Shown: positions 29,492-37,134 of the stretch, piece by piece | How the letters are laid out: each line of letters opens with the position of its first letter | Position numbering within the stretch: the stretch's first letter is position 1 | NCBI GenBank assembly: GCA_934573735.1 | Contig: CAKTMC010000006.1 | Coordinates: forward strand, 1 to 64,000 | Reading direction: 5' to 3' | Origin: an uncultured Oscillospiraceae bacterium | GTDB lineage: Bacteria; Bacillota; Clostridia; Oscillospirales; Oscillospiraceae | DNA: 64,000 nt | Program-made: the position numbers and the translations under genes | The notes under the pieces: model-generated | The model's input: only the letters and a program-made list of their open reading frames with translations | Database searches by the model: none | What the model was told of the DNA's origin: nothing

Positions 29492-30090
29492 TGCTTCTCA
29501 CCCACCTTAGCTAAAAGCGGAAGTACAAGGCTTCCCGCCGAATTTCCGAGTATGGCCGCTATCTCAAAGCTTATGATTTTTACGCTCACTATACCGGAGG
29601 CACCGAAGTAGAACATATCGGCGATGGAGTGCTCAAAGCCGCTGAGAATAAAGACCGGAATACAGTAGATTATTCCGAGCGGCGTGTTCTTTTCCCTGAA
29701 TATCTGCACCGCAAGATACATCAAAACACCGCAGAAGGCTGCGCGCACAAGGGTGGAGATAAAGCTCTGCTCAAGCTTTGCCTCGCATATCGTATAGGCG
29801 CTGTCGCCGAGCTTTGGCATGGCATAGCGTATCAAAAGTCCGAGAAGCAGCGTCGTTATCAGGTTCCACGCAAGCCCCATACCGAGAGTCTTGAGGTTTT
29901 GCCTTGAGCTGTCCTCAAGCAGATAGCCTATCTTGCCGGTAAAGAGATAATATCCGAGATAGCATATGCACAGCAGCGCGACGGCGAAAAGCACCGCGCC
30001 GACATACCTGTTGTCGCAGGCGAGGAATACGCTTCCTCCTATTGCTATCAAAACACCGGCGGAGACGCCTCCGGTCAGCGTTTTCAGCAT
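29488..30090 (-). CDS. Formate/nitrite transporter (FNT) family channel, compact
   Basis: A 200-residue protein with six predicted membrane helices. FNT hallmarks are visible: the omega-loop YYLFTGKIGYL (Thr51 in place of the FocA LFT threonine) and GFEHSIADMFYF with His154 corresponding to the gating histidine of FocA. Family members are usually 250-285 residues, so loops and termini are shortened here. The gene sits inside the purine operon, overlapping purM by 7 bp and purN by 4 bp. Together with fhs at the operon end this argues for formate as substrate, feeding 10-formyl-THF synthesis. Nitrite or hydrosulfide transport cannot be excluded from sequence. Confidence 0.85.
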   Translation of the reverse strand: MLKTLTGGVSAGVLIAIGGSVFLACDNRYVGAVLFAVALLCICYLGYYLFTGKIGYLLEDSSRQNLKTLGMGLAWNLITTLLLGLLIRYAMPKLGDSAYTICEAKLEQSFISTLVRAAFCGVLMYLAVQIFREKNTPLGIIYCIPVFILSGFEHSIADMFYFGASGIVSVKIISFEIAAILGNSAGSLVLPLLAKVGEKQ

Positions 30091-31127
30091 ATTTTTATCC
30101 TCTCGTCGGCCTTCGTGACCTTGCCGATTATATAAGCGTCCTCGCCGTTTTCGCGCAGTATATCCAGCGCCTTATCGGTGTCCTCCGCCGCAACGACTAT
30201 GCTCATGCCGACGCCCATATTGAAGGTATTGAACATATCGCGCTCCGTGATATTTCCGGTCTTTGCGATAAGCTCGAATATGGGCAGCACGCGGACGGCA
30301 GCCCTGTCGATGACGGCGCAGAAGCCCTCGGGGATGCTTCTGGGGATATTCTCGTAGAAGCCGCCGCCGGTGATATGGGATATGCCCTTGACCTTGACCT
30401 GCTCCAAAAGCGCAAGCACGGGCTTTACATATATTCTGGTCGGGGTAAGAAGGGTCTCGCCGAGGCTCCTGCCGCCAAGCTCCTCAAGGGGGGCGCTGAG
30501 CTCACAATTCTCAACGTCAAACACCTTGCGCACGAGGGAGAAGCCGTTGGAGTGTACGCCGCTGGAGGGGAGGGCGATTATCACGTCGCCTTCTCTCATG
30601 CTGCTGTTATCGACCATCTTATCTCTATCGACAATGCCGGTGCTGTAGCCCGCAAGGTCATATTCGTCCACGGGATAGAAGCCGGGCATTTCGGCAGTCT
30701 CGCCGCCGATGAGTGCAGCGCCCGCCTGAACGCAGCCCTCGCAGACGCCCTTGACGATATCGGCGATGCGCTCCGGCACGTTTTTGCCGCAGGCGATATA
30801 ATCGAGGAAAAACAGGGGCTTTGCGCCGCAGCATATGATATCGTTTACGCACATTGCAACGCAGTCGATGCCGACGGTGTCATGCTTATTCATAAGGAAG
30901 GCAAGCTTTAGCTTTGTGCCGACGCCGTCTGTGCCGCTGACGAGAATGGGGCGGCTCATGCCGCCGATATCCAGCGCGAACAGTCCGCCGAAGCCGCCGA
31001 TATCCGAGCAGACGCCGGGGGTCATGGTGGATGCTATATGTGTTTTCATAAGCTCAACCGCGCGGTAGCCCGCGGTTATATCAACGCCCGCCTCGGCGTA
31101 GGCTATAGATTTGGAATTTTCAATCAT
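30084..31127 (-). CDS. purM: AIR synthetase
   Basis: The 347-residue enzyme closes FGAM to AIR using ATP. Typical motifs are YAEAGVDITAGYRAVELMK at the start, VSGTDGVGTKLKLAF, GGETAEMPGFYP and SHITGGGFYENIPRSIP. It starts 3 bp after purF with GGAAAGGA overlapping the purF stop, and its end overlaps the FNT channel gene. Length and motifs are normal. Confidence 0.97.
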   Translation of the reverse strand: MIENSKSIAYAEAGVDITAGYRAVELMKTHIASTMTPGVCSDIGGFGGLFALDIGGMSRPILVSGTDGVGTKLKLAFLMNKHDTVGIDCVAMCVNDIICCGAKPLFFLDYIACGKNVPERIADIVKGVCEGCVQAGAALIGGETAEMPGFYPVDEYDLAGYSTGIVDRDKMVDNSSMREGDVIIALPSSGVHSNGFSLVRKVFDVENCELSAPLEELGGRSLGETLLTPTRIYVKPVLALLEQVKVKGISHITGGGFYENIPRSIPEGFCAVIDRAAVRVLPIFELIAKTGNITERDMFNTFNMGVGMSIVVAAEDTDKALDILRENGEDAYIIGKVTKADERIKIC

Positions 31128-31130
31128 GCT

Positions 31131-32555
31131 TTAATCCTTTCCGCTCCAACAGTAGGTGCAAAGCTTACAGGGCGGCAGGCCTATGGCCTTTTCCAGTCCC
31201 TCTATAGTCTGAAATTCGATAGATGCAAGATGCAGCTTTTCGCACATCGTCTCGCGCATTTTCCTGCCGCGCTCGGTGCTGCTGTCGCTGTATTCATCGA
31301 GGTGCTTGAGCCCCTCCTCGCCCTCCAGCTCGACGACAATCTTCCTCGTAATAAGATCCATCTCGCCCGTCATGCGGGAGAAGTTAAGGAACTTGCAGCC
31401 GTACATTATCGGGGGGCAGGCGGAGCGCACATGCACCGCCTTCGCGCCGCTCTCATACAGGAAATCGACCGTCTCACGAAGCTGAGTTCCGCGCACTATG
31501 GAGTCGTCAATGAACATGAGCTCCTTGTCGTGGATAAGCTCGTTTATGGGTATCTGCTTCATCTTGGCTATGCGGTTTCTGTCCACCTGACTCGGCGGCA
31601 TAAAGCTGCGCGGCCAGGTCGGAGTGTACTTGATGAAGGGGCGCGCAAAGGGCATTTTTGCCTTGTTCGCGTAGCCTATGGCGTGCGGCGTGCCGGAGTC
31701 GGGGACGCCGGCGACACAGTCCACATGGGGGAGCGTGCCGTTATTCATCTCGTTTTCCGCCATTATCTCGCCGTTACGGTAGCGCATGACCTCGACGTTT
31801 CTGCCCTCATAGGTAGAGGTCGGGAAGCCGTAATACGACCAGAGGAAGGAGCATATATGCATCTCCTCCCTGCCCTCGGCAAGCCTTGTCATGCCGTCGG
31901 CAGTAAGCTCCACTATCTCGGCGGGCTTGAGCTCATAATAGTTTTCATAGCCGAGCTTTTCGTAGGCGAAGTGCTCAAAGGAAACGCAGTAGCCGCTCTC
32001 TCCCCTGCCGATATGCACCGGCAGTCTGCCGAGCTTGTCACGCGCCGCTATAATGCTGCCGTGGTCGGTCATGATGAGAATAAGCGCCGTGCCGTCTATC
32101 ATCTCCTGCGCGTAGCGTATGCCCTCGACGATGCTGGGCTTTCTGTTTATGAACGCAGCTACAAGCTCCGTCATATTTATGCCGCCGCCGGAAACCGCGT
32201 TGAGCTGACCGGAGCACTGCTCGACATAATACTTAACAAGCTCCTCGGAATTGTTTATGGCTCCGAGCACGGCTATGGCGTATCTCCCTATGCTCGAGCG
32301 CACGAGCAGCGGCTGCGGGTCGCTGTCGTTTATGGTGCCGAGAGCGGTCATGCCGCTCATGCGGTCCATAATATCCTCAAACTTGGTTCTGAAGGGGGCG
32401 TTGGCTATACTATGAATTTTGCGCTGAAGGCCGAGCTCCTCAGAGAAGGCGGAAAGACCCGCGCTCTTTGTGCCGAGGTGTGAATGGTAGTCCGTACCGA
32501 AAAACACATCCGACATTACATTTTCGTGACCTACAGCTCCGAAAAATCCACCCAT
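31131..32555 (-). CDS. purF: PurF-family amidophosphoribosyltransferase lacking the N-terminal cysteine
   Basis: The 474-residue protein has the PurF layout: Ntn-amidotransferase-like N-domain (GTDYHSHLGTKSAGLSAF), a phosphoribosyltransferase domain with PRPP loop FIDDSIVRGTQLRET, and cysteines CPPIMYGC and CKLCTYC that fit an Fe-S site. Yet the N-terminus is MGGFFGAVGHEN, with Gly where the catalytic Cys (MCG...) must be. The start is well supported by AAGGAG 8 bases upstream. Glutamine hydrolysis by this chain should be impaired, leaving ammonia-dependent synthesis of phosphoribosylamine or a need for a partner glutaminase. Whether the genome has a second, canonical purF cannot be seen here. 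Confidence 0.88.
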   Translation of the reverse strand: MGGFFGAVGHENVMSDVFFGTDYHSHLGTKSAGLSAFSEELGLQRKIHSIANAPFRTKFEDIMDRMSGMTALGTINDSDPQPLLVRSSIGRYAIAVLGAINNSEELVKYYVEQCSGQLNAVSGGGINMTELVAAFINRKPSIVEGIRYAQEMIDGTALILIMTDHGSIIAARDKLGRLPVHIGRGESGYCVSFEHFAYEKLGYENYYELKPAEIVELTADGMTRLAEGREEMHICSFLWSYYGFPTSTYEGRNVEVMRYRNGEIMAENEMNNGTLPHVDCVAGVPDSGTPHAIGYANKAKMPFARPFIKYTPTWPRSFMPPSQVDRNRIAKMKQIPINELIHDKELMFIDDSIVRGTQLRETVDFLYESGAKAVHVRSACPPIMYGCKFLNFSRMTGEMDLITRKIVVELEGEEGLKHLDEYSDSSTERGRKMRETMCEKLHLASIEFQTIEGLEKAIGLPPCKLCTYCWSGKD

Positions 32556-32571
32556 TATTAAGGCTCCTTAC

Positions 32572-33258
32572 TTATTTTGCGGCGAAAAACAGCTTGGAAA
32601 GGGTCATGGGGTCAACATACTCGCCGTCCTTGTAAACGCGCATATTGCCGGAGGCTATCTCGTCGATGAGCATGACGTTGCCCTCGCGGTCATAGCCGAA
32701 CTCAAACTTGATGTCATAGAGGACGAGCCCCTTTGCGGCAAGGTCATCGGCGACTATCCGGGTTATCTTCTGGGTCATTGCCTTGACCTCATCGTACTGC
32801 TCCTCGGTCATAACGCCGAGAGCGGCCAGAGCGTCCTTAGTGACCAGAGGATCGCCCTTCTCGTCGTTTTTGAAGGTCATCTCAACGTATGCGGGCAGGT
32901 CGGAGCCGGCTTCTATGTACTCACCGTAGCGGCGGATAAAGCTGCCGACTGCCTTGTGGCGGCAAATAACCTCAAGCCCGTGACCGAACACCTTGCCCGG
33001 AACGACCTCCATCGTGGTATCGGCAAGATTTGCGCTCACAAAATGGGTCTTGATGCCGGCGGCGTTGACCTTCTCGAAGAAGTAAACGGACATACGGAGG
33101 TTTACATCGCCGACGCCCTCAATGGTGAGGCCGACGGAGTTCTCGCCGGGATCGAACACGCCGTCCTTGCCGGTGCAGTCGTCCTTGAACTTGAGAAGGT
33201 AGTTGCCGTTATCGAGAGAATAAACATCCTTGGTCTTTCCGGTGTAAACGAGTTTCAT
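32572..33258 (-). CDS. purC: SAICAR synthetase
   Basis: The 228-residue enzyme condenses CAIR with aspartate. It starts MKLVYTGKTKDVYSLDNGN, with GKTKDVY as the nucleotide-binding segment, and has KFEFGYDREGNVMLIDEI near the end, both family hallmarks. AAGGAG lies upstream of the ATG. It lies between purE and purF in the purine operon. No purB or purK is visible in the window. Confidence 0.95.
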   Translation of the reverse strand: MKLVYTGKTKDVYSLDNGNYLLKFKDDCTGKDGVFDPGENSVGLTIEGVGDVNLRMSVYFFEKVNAAGIKTHFVSANLADTTMEVVPGKVFGHGLEVICRHKAVGSFIRRYGEYIEAGSDLPAYVEMTFKNDEKGDPLVTKDALAALGVMTEEQYDEVKAMTQKITRIVADDLAAKGLVLYDIKFEFGYDREGNVMLIDEIASGNMRVYKDGEYVDPMTLSKLFFAAK

Positions 33259-33316
33259 ATTTCTGTCTCCTTAAATAGATTAGATTTTGAATAGTTGGAT
33301 TTCGGGATTTAATAGA

Positions 33317-33805
33317 TTAAAGCTTTGAGGCTATGTCTCTGTCCTTTGCGAGGGTCGCGGCGGTGTCTGCGGCGCGCTTATCCTTGAGCTTTTGAGAAAG
33401 CTCCGGGTCGCTCGTTGCAAGTATCTGGATAGAAAGCAGGGCGGCATTGACTCCTCCGTTGATTGCAACAGTGGCTACAGGTATGCCGGAGGGCATCTGG
33501 ACTGTTGACAGAAGGGCATCAATGCCGTCAAGAGTATTAGATTTGCAGGGTATGCCAATAACGGGAAGGACGGTGTTTGCAGCTATGGAGCCGGCAAGAG
33601 CCGCTGCCATACCCGCAGCGCAGATAATTGCACCGAAGCCCTTCTCCTCTGCGGTCTGCGCAAACTGTGCAGCCTCAGCGGGGGTACGGTGTGCGGAGAA
33701 AATGTGCGCCTCGTAGGGCACTCCGAAGGTCTTGAGCGTATCGACAGCCTTCTGGACTATGGGCAGGTCGCTGTCGCTTCCCATGATAATTCCGACTTTT
33801 TTCAT
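33317..33805 (-). CDS. purE: AIR carboxylase / N5-CAIR mutase PurE
   Basis: The 162-residue protein has GIIMGSDSDLPIV, SAHRTP and the glycine-rich loop ICAAGMAAALAGSIAANT, then LPVIGIPC. It is the first gene of the operon, directly after the ZTP riboswitch terminator, with TAAGGAGG upstream. In classic class I PurE the loop carries a His (GGAAHLPG); here the equivalent is Ala, so the class and CO2 source (N5-CAIR or free CO2) are uncertain. The absence of purK beside it does not decide the question. Confidence 0.95.
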   Translation of the reverse strand: MKKVGIIMGSDSDLPIVQKAVDTLKTFGVPYEAHIFSAHRTPAEAAQFAQTAEEKGFGAIICAAGMAAALAGSIAANTVLPVIGIPCKSNTLDGIDALLSTVQMPSGIPVATVAINGGVNAALLSIQILATSDPELSQKLKDKRAADTAATLAKDRDIASKL

Positions 33806-33820
33806 AAAGCTTCCTCCTTA

Positions 33821-33869
33821 CAAAAGAAAAATGGGCGCAATTAGGACGTGATTTATCCTAATTGCGCCC
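33821..33869 (-). terminator. Terminator of the ZTP riboswitch upstream of purE
   Basis: On the minus strand a perfect 14-bp stem (GGGCGCAATTAGGA with TCCTAATTGCGCCC) is followed by ATTTTTCTTTT. Its 5' arm begins with the GGGC that ends the ZTP aptamer, so ligand-bound aptamer and terminator are mutually exclusive. Confidence 0.92.
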
Positions 33870-33934
33870 AGACGGTCGGCATTTTATGCTCCTTTGCTCC
33901 CATGCAGTAGCCTGCTAAATCCGTCAGTCACAAA
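33866..33934 (-). promoter_or_regulatory. ZTP (pfl) riboswitch controlling the purine operon
   Basis: The minus-strand leader reads GTGACTGACGG near its start, then TGGGAGCAAAGG, and ends CCGACCGTCTGGGC, the two conserved halves of the ZTP/pfl aptamer. ZMP/ZTP accumulate when 10-formyl-THF is short, and ligand binding blocks the overlapping terminator, switching on the operon. The genes it controls include both formyl-transfer steps, an FNT channel and formate-THF ligase, exactly the expected regulon. Confidence 0.93.
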
Positions 33935-33944
33935 GGATGAAATT

Positions 33945-33973
33945 ATATTATCATACGGGCGAATTACTGTCAA
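33945..33973 (-). promoter_or_regulatory. Promoter of the purine operon
   Basis: Perfect TTGACA (33968-33973), 17-bp spacer and TAATAT (33945-33950) on the minus strand, placing the start site a few bases before the ZTP aptamer. Confidence 0.85.
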
Positions 33974-34127
33974 CAGGCTGAAAATTCTTTGTACGCTAAC
34001 ACCATTTAGCTCACATCTTTTGTCGCAAAATAGGAAATAATGATGAAAAATCCGAACCCTATGCGGGATATAAATAATGCTCTCCCGGACTCTGAGCAAA
34101 AAATGCCGCGCACAGGTAATACCTGCA

Positions 34128-34156
34128 TTGATACGCGCGCAGACTTGTGATATATT
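34128..34156 (+). promoter_or_regulatory. Promoter of the glycerate kinase operon
   Basis: TTGATA (34128-34133), a 17-bp spacer and TATATT (34151-34156) lie 37 bp before the start codon. It is divergent from the purine promoter. Confidence 0.7.
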
Positions 34157-34193
34157 ATTCTAAAATCCGCAGGACTCCGAGGAGATGCATAAA

Positions 34194-35435
34194 ATGAATT
34201 TACGAAACGATGCCGACAGAATAATCAGCTCGGCTATCACGGCGGCACTTCCCGACAATGCCGTAAGACGCGCGCTCAATGAACTTGAGCTTGAGGGCCG
34301 CGTCCACATAGTCGCTATCGGTAAGGCTGCATGGCAGATGTGCAGCGCAGCATACGGTGTGCTCGGCAGCAAGATTGCAGACGGCTTTATTATAACTAAA
34401 TACGGTCATTCCCAAGGCACGCTCGGCAACATAAAAATATACGAGGCGGGGCATCCCGTCCCGGATAAAAACGGCTATCTTGCGGCCGAAGCCGTCATAC
34501 AGACCGCAGAGGGCTGGGGCATTGGTGATACCGTTCTGTTTCTTATCTCGGGCGGCGGCTCCGCGCTTTTTGAAAAGCCACTGATACCGGAGGCTGAGAT
34601 GGCAGATATCACGGCCCAGCTTCTTTCAAGCGGGGCCGGCATCGTGGAGATGAATATTATAAGAAAGCGCCTTTCCTCCGTCAAGGGCGGCAAATTTGCA
34701 AGACTCTGCGCCCCCGCCATGATATACTCGGTCATACTCTCGGACGTTCTGGGCGACCCTGTGGACATGATAGCCTCCGGTCCCGCCTATCCGGACAGCT
34801 CATGCTGCGAAGATGCGATGAGTATCGTGAAAAAATATTCTCTGCGTCTTTCGAAAAATGCTATGGAGCTTTTGCGCATAGAGACGCCTAAGTCGCTTGA
34901 TAACGTCGAGACGCGAGTCACCGGCAGCGTCAGCCAACTCTGTGAGGCGGCAAGGCTATGCTGTGAGGAGCTCGGATATGCGCCCATCGTCTTGACTGAT
35001 ATGCTGAGCTGCAACGCGCGCGATGCGGGAGAATTCTTGGCGGCAATCGCAAAAACGCACTGTGGGGACGGGAAAAATCTTGCGTATATCGCAGGCGGTG
35101 AGACCGTGGTAAAGCTTGTCGGCAAGGGGCTCGGCGGCAGGAACCAAGAGCTTGCTCTTGCGGCGGCTTCGGGCTTATCCGGCATAGACAATGCCTGTAT
35201 CTTCTCCTTCGGCTCCGACGGTACGGACGGCCCCACTGACGCCGCCGGTGGCTATGTTGACGGCAGCTCCGAGGCGGCGCTGCGGGAAATCGGGCTCAGC
35301 GTCAGCGGAGTGCTCGCCGAAAACGACTCATATCATGCCCTGCAAAAAATCGGCGGACTCATAATTACAGGTCCAACCGGCACGAACGTGAATGACCTGT
35401 CCGTTCTTCTCATCAGGGCTTCCGAAAACGAATAA
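34194..35435 (+). CDS. Glycerate 2-kinase (MOFRL type)
   Basis: The 413-residue protein resembles the DUF4147/MOFRL glycerate kinases: VAIGKAAWQMCSAAYG, LISGGGSALFEKP, RKRLSSVKGGKFA and, in the C-terminal MOFRL region, GRNQELALAAASGLSG with SDGTDGPTDAAGG. It would phosphorylate D-glycerate to 2-phosphoglycerate in the cytoplasm. The ATG at 34194 is preferred because GAGGAG abuts the alternative ATG at 34185 but is 9 bases from this one. It heads a three-gene operon with a Dabb protein and a CPBP protein, transcribed away from the purine operon. Confidence 0.88.
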   Translation: MNLRNDADRIISSAITAALPDNAVRRALNELELEGRVHIVAIGKAAWQMCSAAYGVLGSKIADGFIITKYGHSQGTLGNIKIYEAGHPVPDKNGYLAAEAVIQTAEGWGIGDTVLFLISGGGSALFEKPLIPEAEMADITAQLLSSGAGIVEMNIIRKRLSSVKGGKFARLCAPAMIYSVILSDVLGDPVDMIASGPAYPDSSCCEDAMSIVKKYSLRLSKNAMELLRIETPKSLDNVETRVTGSVSQLCEAARLCCEELGYAPIVLTDMLSCNARDAGEFLAAIAKTHCGDGKNLAYIAGGETVVKLVGKGLGGRNQELALAAASGLSGIDNACIFSFGSDGTDGPTDAAGGYVDGSSEAALREIGLSVSGVLAENDSYHALQKIGGLIITGPTGTNVNDLSVLLIRASENE

Positions 35436-35457
35436 ATCGAGTAAAAGAGGTAAAAGC

Positions 35458-35748
35458 ATGACACACTATATACTTGCAAAGTTCAAGCCGGACTATGCCG
35501 ACAATAAAGCAGCGCTCTATCCCGCCATTCTGGAGCTTTTCACGCATACAAAGGAGCTTCCCGGCGTGTACGATGTACAACTGCACCGCAACTGCATCGA
35601 CCGGGCAAACCGCTATGACATAATGATAATGATACGCATGGAGCGAGACTCGCTTCCATTGTATGATGCCTGCGTCTGGCATAAGCAGTGGAAGGAGCAG
35701 TATGGCGCTATGCTCGAGAGCAAGGCAATATTTGACAGTGAGGACTGA
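35458..35748 (+). CDS. Dabb (stress-responsive A/B barrel) protein
   Basis: A 96-residue protein starting MTHYILAKFKPDYADN, with ELPGVYDVQLHRNC and a DACVWHKQWKEQY segment near the end. This is the small dimeric alpha-beta barrel fold of Dabb proteins, whose role is seldom known. The ATG at 35458 has GAGG 7 bases upstream. It follows glycerate kinase by 22 bp and is 1 bp before the CPBP gene. A link to sugar-acid metabolism is only contextual. Confidence 0.75.
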   Translation: MTHYILAKFKPDYADNKAALYPAILELFTHTKELPGVYDVQLHRNCIDRANRYDIMIMIRMERDSLPLYDACVWHKQWKEQYGAMLESKAIFDSED

Positions 35749-35749
35749 G

Positions 35750-36550
35750 ATGAAAAAATTCTTTGCTGTACTCGGTAAAGCTCTGCTCTTTTTTCTTTCC
35801 TGGGCAATTATCACGGGGCTGCTGCCCATTCCGGACTCATCAAACGGCGCGATTTGGCGGTTTTGGGCGGAGCTCATCCCCTTTCTCACCGTGGTGGGAA
35901 TAAGCCTACTGTTCTGGCTCTGGGACAGGCGGAAAATCGCACTGCACATTATACCATCGCTTAAAAATACTGCGCTCGGCATAATTACCGGCGCTCTGTG
36001 GCTGGGCGGCACGGCGGCGATCTTGCTTCTCAGCGGGACGATGCGCATTACCGGGCGCGTGGCCGTGCCCATGCTCTGGCTATGGATAATATCGGCGCTC
36101 ATCAATACCGCCATGCAGGAACTTCTGCTGCGCGGCTATCTCTATCAGATGCTCAAGGCAAATTATAATGCCCTCGCCGCCGCAATCGTGACAACGGCGC
36201 TATTCACCCTCCTGCACGGCGGCGCATTTGAGGCAGGGCTTGTACCGGTATTGAACGTTGTGACGATGAGTGTTCTGATGACGCTTGTTTTGGAGTACAC
36301 GCAGTCGCTGCTTGCTCCGATAATCATTCATTTTATATGGAACAGCTTCGGCTCGATAATTCTCGGCGGCGTCGCGCTTGCCGAGGATTATCCGCAGCTC
36401 TGCCAAACGGAGTTTTCGGGCAGCGTCCTCCTCTCCGGCGGCGCTGTCAAAATGGAGGGCAGCATCGTCGTCTTGATGATAAATCTCGTTTTCATCACCG
36501 TCTTTGCGCTGCTGCACAGGGCACGGCACCAAATGGGGGTAACGAAATAA
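35750..36550 (+). CDS. CPBP-family intramembrane protein
   Basis: The 266-residue protein has several membrane helices and the three CPBP/Abi motifs: QELLLRGYLYQML, LFTLLHGG and HFIWNSFG. The first motif is normally EEXXXR; here the first glutamate is Gln, while the second Glu, the Arg and both His are kept. Family members are putative intramembrane glutamic proteases, some protecting against bacteriocins. It starts 1 base after the Dabb stop, so is translationally coupled. Activity with the Gln variant is unclear, though such variants are not rare. Confidence 0.8.
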   Translation: MKKFFAVLGKALLFFLSWAIITGLLPIPDSSNGAIWRFWAELIPFLTVVGISLLFWLWDRRKIALHIIPSLKNTALGIITGALWLGGTAAILLLSGTMRITGRVAVPMLWLWIISALINTAMQELLLRGYLYQMLKANYNALAAAIVTTALFTLLHGGAFEAGLVPVLNVVTMSVLMTLVLEYTQSLLAPIIIHFIWNSFGSIILGGVALAEDYPQLCQTEFSGSVLLSGGAVKMEGSIVVLMINLVFITVFALLHRARHQMGVTK

Positions 36551-36670
36551 TATCTCAGGATGTAAATTCCAGCAATCTGCCTCGAATTTCAAATATACAT
36601 ACTACTCATGTTACCCCGTATTGGCTCCAGCTCCCCACTCAGGGGGGCTAAGCGGGGTCAAGCACAACAA

Positions 36671-36890
36671 ACCGCCGCCCAGAACACTCTGTACGGCGGT
36701 CAAGGCGTCGACAAAGTTCGACGCCTTGAAAACTTATTCAGGAGTATTCAAAAACACTCCTGAATAAGCTCGTATTGAACGCAGAAAGGGGACTCCCGTC
36801 CCCTCTCTGCACTCTCCCCATGCAATTCTATGCATTGCCGATAGCTTTGTCTACAGACTGACCGCCGCACAGAATACTCTGTACGGCGGT
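36671..36890. repeat. Cluster of four strong hairpins
   Basis: Hairpins lie at 36671-36700 (ACCGCCG/CGGCGGT), 36701-36728 (CAAGGCGTCGA/TTCGACGCCTTG), 36733-36768 (CTTATTCAGGAGT/ACTCCTGAATAAG) and 36861-36890, a near-identical second copy of the first. The 374-bp spacer 36551-36924 between CPBP and copA holds no gene. Confidence 0.8.
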
Positions 36891-36924
36891 CATTACTGCG
36901 CGGAGACTTCCCGCGCCCATCGGC

Positions 36925-37134
36925 TCACTCTATTCCGAGAACCTTGTAGTCCTGCGCCTCGACGGCGGACTTGAGCGTCTCGTCCGCGACGGGCTTTGCA
37001 AGCGTCACAACGGCGGTCCCGCGCTCGTGGCTGACCTCGGCGCTCTCCACGCCCTCTATCGCCTCAAGCGTTTTTTTCACGCGAGCCTCGCAGTGCGGGC
37101 ACATCATGCCCTCGATCTTCATGGTCTTAGTCAT
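36925..37134 (-). CDS. Possible internally initiated CopZ-like chaperone (in frame within copA)
   Basis: In frame with copA, an ATG at 37134 is preceded by a perfect AGGAGG (37143-37148) with 8-base spacing. Initiation here would give a free 69-residue protein, MTKTMKIEGMMCPHCEARV to the copA stop, which is the size and fold of a CopZ chaperone with a CXXC copper site. The linker just before it is lysine-rich and poorly constrained. Production of both fusion and free chaperone is inference from the ribosome binding site; a coincidental match inside a fused gene is the alternative. Confidence 0.5.
   Translation of the reverse strand: MTKTMKIEGMMCPHCEARVKKTLEAIEGVESAEVSHERGTAVVTLAKPVADETLKSAVEAQDYKVLGIE

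Noticed and set aside
31038..32483. A 481-codon plus-strand frame opposite purF
   Set aside because: Antisense shadow; purF has a clear start, motifs and operon position.
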